Part shown: in pieces, positions 35,915-46,190 of the stretch
Layout of the letters: each line of letters opens with the position of its first letter
Position numbering within the stretch: position 1 is the stretch's first letter
Assembly (NCBI GenBank): GCA_027922465.2
Contig: BQMF02000207.1
Coordinates: 248,001-312,000, forward strand
Source: Turritopsis dohrnii
Taxonomy: Eukaryota > Cnidaria > Hydrozoa > Anthoathecata > Oceaniidae
Reading direction: 5' to 3'
DNA: 64,000 bases
Made by a program: the position numbers and the translations under genes
The notes under the pieces: generated by a model
What the model saw: only the letters and a program-made list of their open reading frames with translations
The model's database searches: none
What the model was told of the DNA's origin: nothing

Positions 35915-36490
35915 GGGGGATTTTTGGTCCGAAAAAGGGTCGATTAGGTACGTTACCCTGTAAAAGTCTATTTTTGTGACTTTTTTTGAGTTAGCTCAAT
36001 AGTAAATGATACCTAGATGCTAAGGAGAACCATTCATTCTATATCTTTGTAATTCATTGAATTCAAATTTGGGTAAGTTGGTCCAATTTGGCCCGAAAAA
36101 GGGACAATCAAGTACGTTACCCTGTAAATGTCTATTTTTGTGACTTCTTTTGAGTTAGGTCAATAATAAATGATACCTAGATGCTAAGGAGAACCATTCA
36201 TTCTATATCTTAGTAATTCATTGAATTCAAATTCGGGTAAGTTGGTCCAATTTGGCCCGAAAAAGGGTCAATCAAGTAGGTTATCCTGTAAAAGTATATT
36301 TTCTGTTGTTTTTTTAGTTAAGTAGGCTGTTGTAGGGATATCTATATGTTAATGGCATAAATTTGTTTTGATTCTCACAATAAATGCACTTGCAATTGGG
36401 GTAAATTGGTCCAATTCGGTCCAAAAAGGGCTAGTCAGTTACGTTACCCTGTAAAAGTCTATTTTATATCGTTTTTTCTATTTAGGTGAA
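35915..36490. repeat. 164-bp tandem repeat, about 3.5 copies
   Basis: The block GGCCCGAAAAAGGGTCAATC ...TACGTTACCCTGTAAA starts near 35926, 36090, 36254 and 36417, a spacing of 163-164 bases. The second and third units are very similar, including GATACCTAGATGCTAAGGAG; the outer units are more diverged. Confidence 0.85.
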
Positions 36491-38663
36491 CTGTAGGGAT
36501 ATCAAGATGATAATGAAGACTATAACAACAATATATTTGGAACAATATAACATTAAGAAAAATTAATATGAAAATTACATTAATTTTGAAAAAAACCCTT
36601 TCTACCCCGTCCACCCTGATGTGGGGACATAGGTCGAACCAGCATCTGCACAAGTGGAAAAAATTGCACTGACACATGTTGATTTGTCACATGCCTGTTT
36701 TCTTACTGTAGGTGACGTACGCCCTTTTCCTTCATGCCTGTCTTTCCAATCATCGTTCCTCTTCTTTCTCTTTCTTCTTCCTCTTCTTCTCCTCTCTTCA
36801 ATCGGTTTTCACTCTGCATTCAGAATACATTCACGAGACTTCTTTTGGTAACTTTGAAGAAATCAAAAAGTATTTTACATACAGTAATAAAGTTTTGTTA
36901 TCACATGAAAAATTATATAGCTTTTATATAAAATTTTCCTGATTGGTCATTCTAATCTATGTTAATTCTATACTATTTCTAAACGAAACGTATAAGTCAC
37001 ATTCTATGAACTAATTCAATTCATTATGGAAATGTAAACAAACACGATATTTACATCCTAAGAATTATTCTGAGATAATTCATCTTGGTCAATGTAAATT
37101 ACACAATATTTTGAAGTTACACTACTACTATGTGTATGTCTTTTCAAACTCCAATTTCATCATACCAAGATTAATTGCCATATCATGAATTTTCTGACTC
37201 ATTGCAGTATTTTTATTTTTCAGTTTAATGGCACATTCACTGAGCTCATCACACTGTTTGGGAGGTTAAAAAAATTTTGTGCACCTGCCTTTTTCAGATA
37301 TGAGAGATTAAGATTCTTTTTTTGAGCAATAATATTAAACTTTTAATCCTACTTCTAAGAGCATCCACCTGTAAGGACGGCAGGACTCTCCTCATTCATA
37401 TTAGTAGTAAGTACAATTTTTCGGAGAATATCAATAATTTTCTTTTCTTTATCTCTATATCCCCCAAAAGACTTATTACTAAAATGAATGTATAAATTCC
37501 AAATAAGCTCCTTTGCTATGCATGCAAATGTTAACCATGTAATGTTAGGGGAATTCTCACACCATTCAGGTCTTAACAATAAATTTTGAAGCCATAACAC
37601 ACAAGATGATAATTGATATATACTTACATCCTTCGTTTTCAGCTGCCTTCTTCTTGCGTGATCGCATGATATTTGAAATAATTGAAACGGATATTTCTTG
37701 GAATCTGATTGGTTTAATCTTGCGGTTATTGACATTTGATTGGCTTCTTCGATGTAAACAAAATGAAGCGATCGATTTTGAAAATCACTGACGGGGGGTA
37801 AAAGTGTATGGTATATAAAAGGCTACTTCCCAAACAGAAATGAATATACATGGAAAACTTTAGTTTTTTATGAAAGCTAAAAGATTGGAGTGTAACATGA
37901 AATGCGAACACGGTTGATCTGAGCATTTTACAAAACTTTTCTCGTCAATTTAAAAAGAAAATCAAGGTTTTTCATACTGTAGAATAGCTGTCTAGCCCGT
38001 GTTCGCACGCTATTTGGTAATTTGGACCCCCCTCTCTTCAAAAAAACTGGTTTTAGGCGGGAAAAAGTACATCTAGTTTGGTTTATAGGCACGGAAAGCA
38101 GTGGTACTTTTTTAAAAATTCCCGTTTTCGATGGATTTTTCGGTGAAGTTGTGTATATTTGAAAAATAAATACGACACTTTTTGGTATGAATTTTTTCTT
38201 TATAAATATAAATCATAAATACAAAAAGGTATATCTTTCTTATAAAAAAAACCGTATTGTGATATCATTTATACATTTTGAGAAAGGATACCATGAAAAT
38301 TTGTGTTTTTGCAATGTACACAAAAAAAATTCTGTTGAATTCGAATTTTGAAGAGTTGCTATTTCCACTTTGCAATGCAACGTAACAGCCGTGTAACGCT
38401 CCTAGAGTTAGTTAATATGCGCTTTTAATCGCACATGTAGCTCGCTATAACGCTCCTAAATTTGTGTTTTTTTTTAATGCTTAGCTCTCGAAATATTTGT
38501 GATTTAGCCATAACTCAGTCTTCTCATTATGAGCCACGCAACCGCGCTAACGCCCCTAGAGCTTAGTTAAGATGCTCTTCAAAAACATGCTCAACTTATT
38601 TTATTAGTTTTCATGGCTGACAATGAAGGATAACTTAGGTATGTTAAGTGATAATTCACCAAT
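36491..38663. other. Intergenic, weak signals only
   Basis: Contains the unassigned open frame at 37355-37735. Words such as CAGTCTTCTCATTATGAG and GCTAACGCCCCTAGAG (38505-38565) resemble 35515-35545, pointing to old dispersed repeats. Confidence 0.35.
37355..37735 (-). CDS. Unrecognised open frame, 126 codons
   Basis: Longest open frame in the intergenic region. Mixed composition with a basic patch (CDHARRRQLKTKD) and a C-terminal IIDILRKIVLTTNMNEES. Downstream on the same strand another frame reads SQKIHDMAINLGMMKLEFEK. This could be a decayed transposon gene. No function can be given. Confidence 0.2.
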   Translation of the reverse strand: MSITARLNQSDSKKYPFQLFQISCDHARRRQLKTKDVSIYQLSSCVLWLQNLLLRPEWCENSPNITWLTFACIAKELIWNLYIHFSNKSFGGYRDKEKKIIDILRKIVLTTNMNEESPAVLTGGCS

Positions 38664-39123
38664 ATGCTGTTGCTAGGGAGAACGGCCACTGTTGCTAAGG
38701 TAATTTTGAAATTTCCTTCTTTATACGAATTCATTTGTTCAAATAACAAAAGAATATGAAAACATAAGTGGTACCAGCAGGACTCGTTTTCGTGTTATTC
38801 AATGAAATTAAAAAGCATCTTGTTTTATTTCGTTAACAATAGCGTTGTTACGGCATCGTTACCGTAAATCTAAATCTGCTGAAATGATTTTAGGTTCCGT
38901 TGTTTCCGTAAATGTTAAATAACGGTTACGATAAATCGTTTCTCATGACACAATTAATTTCCATGTTTGGTTGCTAGGGAGAACGACCACAGTTGCTAAG
39001 GTAACTTTGAAATTTCCTTCATTATACGAATTCATTTCTTCATCTAACGAAAGAATATGAAACATAAGTGGTTCCAGCAGGACCCGTTTTCGTGTTTTTC
39101 AATAAAATCAAAAAGCATCTTAG
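38664..39123. repeat. Direct repeat pair, about 155 bp, 306 bp apart
   Basis: 38664-38822 and 38971-39123 both run from TTGCTAGGGAGAACG through GAAATTTCCTTC, ACATAAGTGGT and CCAGCAGGAC to AAAAAGCATCTTAG/G, with scattered changes. Confidence 0.85.
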
Positions 39124-40254
39124 TTTCCAGCTCCCTTTACAATAAAAGTGAAATGAAATCTAATGAATAAAATAAAAGTTGCCTTTTGCACGCTTAGCGC
39201 GTATAGCGCTTTCGTCGCATTTTGCCACCAAATGTTTGCGAATGTACTTTCCCTTTCTAATTCGAACGCTGATTATTATCATCAGGTTTCTTCTTTAGTT
39301 TCATTAATTCTGGATATATACGTACCTTGTAAATGGATATATTTTATCTTGTTGATTTCATGGCAATATGTGCATTCCTTGTTTGTTGCCATTGTCTTAT
39401 AATTCCCGCAGACCCCAATTTTCTCGGGCTTGAGAAGAGTGCCCTAACGTGAAATCACCAGATTCCTCTTCATAATCGTCATATAATGGCTCATATCGAT
39501 TGCGGTGATTTTTCAGGCTCGTACTGATAACCTATCAATTTCCATGATTTATTAGCAGAAGACATTATTAAATAAATTGAAAAATAGGTCACGTTTAGCT
39601 TTCTTTTCATAAGATCTGTCCTCAGTCTTTCTTATCAGCAGACCACTCATCAGACAAGAGGTTCCACATTAAAATTTCTTAAAAGACCAAATGTCAAAAC
39701 TACGATTTACAGCATAAATTCTATTCAATACAGTTCTATTATAGATTGAAATTCATTTCTGTCTAGTCTACATGAGCTTGACCTTGCCTCATTAAGCCAG
39801 GATAAACTTAAACATTTATACTATAACCAAGGCTCAGTTGTTACTACTCTGGTTACCTTTTTTTTTCCTAAGATCCCATTGGTTCCAATAAACGTCATTC
39901 TGTTGACAGTGATAGCTATTTTTTTATTTGCTATTTTTTGAGCAAATAGGTTAGAGACTATCCTTAAAATTCTCTTCTGAGACCTGCCATTCAACACAAA
40001 AACAACACTTGCTCCTAACTGGGTGAAGTATAAAGCTATGGAGCTGAAAATTTGGAATAGGAGTTCTTTAACAATGCTATTGAACTATTGAAAAAAACAA
40101 CACATTAATTTTGGCATTAATTCTCCTTTAATTGTAACTTGAACTCTAATTTTAAACTTATGCACAAGTTCCTTATCATTTGAGTAATGGCTCACATAAT
40201 TCTCTTAAACTAACTAAAATAATGATAAGTTCATATTTGTGCACTATTTCAAAC
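39124..40254. other. Intergenic, nothing assigned
   Basis: AT-rich with no supported gene or bounded repeat. Confidence 0.35.
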
Positions 40255-40991
40255 AGCTTTAAAAATGCTGAAAGTCAGTTTTTCAATTTTCAAAAAATCA
40301 TTTTTTGTTCCTTAGATATTGTTGTTTAAAGGTTTTTTCTGAACCATTATCTCCATGGCAACGTTCAAGAAGATATTGCTGACATATAAATATGTGAATT
40401 ACTCAGAATTTTTTTAACGATACATTGTTAGAACATTGCATGTATAGTGGTAAATAACTGCAGTTGTGAAAATAGCAAAGAAATTTATTGCCATTGCTAC
40501 TCCGGCTCGGTTCCAGGTCTTTATTATTTTTTGCTGACAAAGCTATATATCAGCATCCAACACTGTTTACTATGGCACTGTTACTATTTTGCTTTAACTT
40601 ACGTCCAGTAAAACCTGTTCCATTTTCTAAAATTTCTTTTAAAGCAAAAAACAGTTGAGACCTGGAAACAAACCCAGGGTAACTATGGCAACAATTATTT
40701 CTAAGTAATTCGATACCTACAGGTGTTTGCCACTACACATACAAAATTCTAGCAGTGTATCACTAATATTTCTTCAGTTATTTACATATTGTATGTCAGC
40801 AATTTCGTTTTGAACATTGTGATGTCACGTTGCCATGAAGATCAAGTTCTGAGCAAAAATTTTAAATGACAATATCTCGGGATCGAAAAATGATTTTTTG
40901 AAAACTCAAAAACTGACTTTCATCATTTTTAAAATTCTTCCAAATGGTACAAAAAATCAGTTTTGATTTTTTGAGTGTAGTTCCCCTTTAA
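40255..40991. mobile_element. Foldback element
   Basis: Arms of about 140 bases (40261-40405 and 40795-40945) are imperfect complements, for example GCTGAAAGTCAGTTTTTCAA against AACTGACTTTCATC, and GATATTGCTGACATATAAATATG against TATTGTATGTCAGCAA. An inner pair (TTCCAGGTC / GACCTGGAA) extends the palindrome. The right edge, GTAGTTCCCCTTTAA, matches the TTAA family seen at 60237; the left edge is degenerate. Confidence 0.65.
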
Positions 40992-41295
40992 GGCTGTCAA
41001 ATGACCATGAAATTGCCAATTTATGTAGTGATGAAATTGATTGTACCCTATTCCTCTGCATAAAGTCCACCCTGTTTAAAAGCCCATGGGCCTATATTTT
41101 TTTATAAGGTTGGGTAAATGAACGAGACAAATCATTTTTTTAAAAATGATAGCTATTGTCTGTTTTTCAAATTAAAAGTTAAAAAATCAGCAAAAATTCA
41201 GATAAAAGCCCATGGGCTTATATGCGGGGGAAAAGGGTAATAAGTTTATTGATTTTACAATCTTATTTGCTAGATGATTTCGAAGCTACGTTAAA

Positions 41296-41390
41296 ATGGT
41301 TGAAGAATCAGGTATACGGAAGATTAATGTTGATCAGTATTTGCAAAAACATGAAGAAACTTTGATGCCGCCAATATGCAATAGTGTAAT
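41296..41390 (+). CDS. HAAO: HAAO exon 1
   Basis: Encodes MVEESGIRKINVDQYLQKHE and ends MPPICNSV plus two bases of a Met codon, before donor GTATGTG. PPxCN is the family N-terminal motif. Confidence 0.88.
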
Positions 41391-44300
41391 GTATGTGTTA
41401 ACTTCTTTTGTTTGTCACTATAACGTTTAATTTGTAAAGTTTATAATTGAACAAGATAGTTTCCAGGCAACATGCTTGAATAAGGATTTTGGATGATATC
41501 ATGGATGATATTCCTCAGTCGTTTCTAGGGCACAGTTCTCTGCTTCAATAACACTCAATGTCTTTTAAACCTAATAGAAACAATTAATTCAATAAAATGT
41601 TTATCTAGAAATTAAAGATACAAAGCCTATCAAACACTTAACAATGTCTCATTTGATTTTCATCTATGCTATCTAAAGATATCTTTAAAAATGAAATGAA
41701 TTTACAAGTTTACAAGTGAATTAAATAAAATCGGATTGCGAATAAATACAGGTTTGCATTATAATCAAAAGAAGTTGCCAATTCCTTAAAAAAGCTTAGA
41801 GTATACCTTAAGGGGATTTTTTTTGTGTGGATTAATTTTTGGGATCCATAAATCCACGCAAAACATCAAGACACGATTCACAAAAAACAAAAAAATCCAC
41901 GCAAAATTTTATGATTTTATTTGCTCATTTTTTTGCGCTGTGTACCTTGCATATATTAACTATTTCCTTGTACTTATCAAGCACCCATTGGTTTTGCAAT
42001 GTGGCAGGCATAGAAATGGTGATTTTCGATGCCACTTCTAAGCTATATTATGAAATACACGCATTGCACTTTTTTCACATTTGCAAAAATAAATCCGAAC
42101 ATTTTCCTTGAGAAGCTCTGACTTGGAATAATTAATCCATGCAAAACGCTCTCAATCCTTGGCTCACAAAAATTAACGGCTGATTATTTAATTACTACAT
42201 TACATTACAAAAAACACAGAATATCATTGTTAGAATCATTTTGGATTAGTGCACCACACACTTTCTGGTGTAATTAAATGCTTTATAAGCTTCAAGATGT
42301 TGTTTGTTTATTTTTGTGGATGACTTAGATAGATTTCTACACATTTTAGATAAGATAAAGTGACATTGAAAACTTGCCTATATTGATGGTCACATTTGTA
42401 TGAATTCATAAAAAATAACATATACATATCCGATGTAATATAGGTCCTTTTGGAGGCAGCAGAGCTCTCTCATGTCCAGGTCTGACCAATATAATAGCAA
42501 AAACACAAAATAAGTATAGCTAACTGAACAGTTATAATAACAGGTTCAATTATAATATGTGACGTTCCAGGGGATTTTGATAACAAACGATATTAACGAT
42601 AATTATTAACGATAATATCGTTAATAAAACAATAGAATTAGCGATATTATCGCTAATAATTATCGTTGCGTTATTATAGTTAATAGCGCTATTATCGTTA
42701 ATATCGTTATTATCGTTAATATCGTTATTATCGCTATTATCGTTATATATATTATATATACTATAATTACGAAATTATAGTAAGAAAATAACTATATTTT
42801 TGATATTAACGATAATAACATTAATATTAAACATGTGATCATTTTATTTGTGACAAGGAAACCATTTCGTGTATATTAATCTTTCTTTCGCTTGATTACG
42901 GCGTAAGAAATTCAATATTTTTAGAATTACCCTCAAGTAAAGTTTTAGAGCCCTGTGTAAACACAACTTTCAAACAACCTTTCACATAAACTTCATAACA
43001 AACTGAAGTAAACAGGTAATATTATATTTAAACGAAGGTGAGTATTTCAAAAGAGAACTTTTGCAACTCGTCAAGCCGACGTTAAAATGTTTTCATTCGT
43101 GTAGGATACGCCATATTTGTTTATGTTTGTATATATGGTACTCTACCCATTATGATAGATTAGATTATATACTTGTGTCGAGCCGACAGGACGTTGCCTG
43201 ATTCTTCTCTACTTTACATGGCGCTGCGAGCATTTGGAACTGATCACTCCTACGCATAATCATTCACAAGGTTTGCCAACTTGTTTACTAACTCCTGCTC
43301 AACATTGTTAACGTTGCTGCATAACTTATCATTGCTCTCGTGTTGACCCTGAAAACCATAACAAACACTTCTGCTACAGAAACTCTTGTTGAACGTGTAT
43401 GTAGACAATACTGCTTTTCACCATACTCGAATTGTGTTCTACAGTCACTCCTGGCTAACAAACTTTATTTTCCTTGCTCTTGATTGAATTTATCGAACCG
43501 AACTGCCCTCCAGCAATACCTCCGAGTCCCACCGCATACTATCACTGGACACACCGCCATCTTGGATTTTCGCTGTCCCGCATCCGTGGTCACACTCACC
43601 CTGAACTGTTCGCGATAATTCGTAACGAGTAGCGCTCCAAAATGACAGAAACGCCCGCAAACACAACCCCACCGCCACCGGCACCCGTACACAGCCCCGA
43701 CACCGCGAACCCAAACTTTTCCGCCGGACCGCCCGTAACAACGGACCCAGCCCTTCAAATGATGCTCCAGATGCAACAACAGCAGCTTGCGATGCAACAA
43801 CAAATCACCCAACTGATCTCGCAATTCGCACCAGCCACGGTACCTTCCACCACCCCAGGCAGTCGTCAATCAACCCAATCCGCACAACGCAGCAAACCTA
43901 CCCGTCCTACGATTGAGGCTGATTGTACCGACAACAGATGGGTCATCTTCAAAGATGCCTGGACGAGATACAAACAGATGGCAAAACTTGTCGACCCGGT
44001 AGAGATACGTAATGAACTTCGCTCTGCATGTAGTACTTCAGTAAACGAACTGCTCTTCAACTTTGTGGGACCGGACACACTGAACACGGCCAACGAAGAG
44101 GCATTATTGAATCATATACGCTCAGTCGCTGTAAAAACTGTACACCCTGAGGTATATCGCCAGCAATTTTTTCGCCTCAAACAGAGTGATGGCGAAACAA
44201 TCACACACTTCGTGTCCCGTCTTAAGTCTCAAGCCATGCTCTGCGCATTTGTTCAAAAGTGCGACAACGGCACTTGCGATACATCTTACAGTAACAACAT

Positions 44301-46148
44301 GATAACGTCGCAACTCATTGCTGGCCTTCACAATCAGTCTCACCAGACCAAGATATTGAGTGAAGTAGCAACTCTAAAAACACTTAACCAGCTGGTGGAA
44401 CGTTTGTTAACATTGGAGTCAACTGTCCAGGCCGCTTCTCACTTTCGACCAAACGATCCGCCAACTGAGGTCGCGCCCATCAGATCTGATTACCAGAAAA
44501 GTAAATACGCACCAAACAAAGAACAACGAAAACGAAACCAAGATTCTGCTCAACAACAAAAGTGCAACGGATGCGGACGTGATCGCCACCAGAAAGGACG
44601 TAAACACTGCCCAGCTCAAGGCAAAAAATGCAACAAATGCGGCAAACTCAACCATTTCGCGGAAGTTTGCATGAGCTCATCAACGAACGCCATCGAAGAG
44701 AACCAAGACGATGTATCATTCCTCTCTTCCATAACATCACCGTCACCATCCTTCTGACTAGAAAACGGACTAGTTTATCTGGAAGGGAGAGTTTTGATCC
44801 CCCAGAAATTGAGACGTATCTTGGTCGACCATCTTCACATCGGTCACCAAGGCCCCAACAGTATGCGTGCCAACGCCAGACAACGTTTTTTCTGGCCTGG
44901 TATGGGGGCACAGCTCAGTCTACGACGAGCGCAATGCAAACGCTGCAACGAGATAGCACCCTCCAACCCACGGGAGACACCGATACAACATGATCAACCG
45001 ACATATCCTTTCCAAATGACTGTTACTGACCTTTTCCATATGGCTGGTCGACTATACATATTGTACGCTGACAGATTCTCCGCATGGACCGAAGTCGCCT
45101 CAACTAATGCTAATTCAAACGCCAGAACTGTATGTAATATACTCCGTCGTTTCTTCATAAATTTCGGGGTGCCGGAAGAGATATCCAGTGACGGCGGACC
45201 ACCGTACCAATCAGCGGAACTTTCCCAATTCCTGAAGTCTTGGAATGTCACCCATAGACTTTCATCTGCCTACTACGCGCAAAGCAACGGCAGGGCGGAA
45301 GCAGCTGTCAAGCACATGAAGAGGATACTCACCACCAACCTGAGCCCAAGCGGATCCCTCGATACAGACTCCGTCGCAAAAGCTCTACTACTGCACCGTA
45401 ACACCCCCTCTGCAGATATCGGTCTATCTCCGGCTGAATTACTGTTTAGTCGCCCCATCAGAGACCACCTGCCAAAACCGACCCGTTTCAGACGTGAATG
45501 GACGGACCTCGCTGAGCAACGTGAATCTGCAATGCAAAAACGATACGAGGCGCACCTCAAGCACAGCGGCTCACAAAAGGATCTGGAGGAAATCAACGTT
45601 GGAGAAACAGTAGCAGTTCAGAACCAACATGGAAACCACCCCTTACGATGGGATAACACAGGAACCGTTGCCGAAAAACTTCCAAACCGACAGTATCGAA
45701 TAGTCGTAGATGGAAGCCGCCGTACTACCCTAAGGAACAGACGCTTCTTGCGGAGAATACCAGATCACGCCCGTGACAATATCGATATTGACGCACCCGA
45801 TCCAGCAACCGACAACAGCACGTCACTACCAGCGACTACTGACAGTAGGGAAACAAACGAATCCGCTACAACACCGGGACCACTCATGAACGAACTCCCT
45901 GTAATAACACCACCGGAGACACAAGCACCAGCATCAGGACTACCAGCCACAAATGAGCCACCAACACACGATAAGTCTCCTTCGCAATTGAGACGCTCTA
46001 CTAGGGTACGTAAGCCCCCTGCCAAATTGGCTGACTATGTTCTAACCTAACCTACCCATGAAGAAAAAGCACGTATTTTTAGTATTTTTAGATTTTGATA
46101 TGTATACTTAGGTTTGTTTGTAAGTAAGTTTTATGTTCTTTCGGTCCT

Positions 46149-46190
<42 letters not shown>

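Noticed and set aside
43465..43869. Minus-strand open frame antisense to gag (134 codons)
   Set aside because: Shadow of the G+C-rich gag coding strand.
45273..45596. Minus-strand open frame antisense to integrase
   Set aside because: Shadow of the integrase frame; no family similarity.
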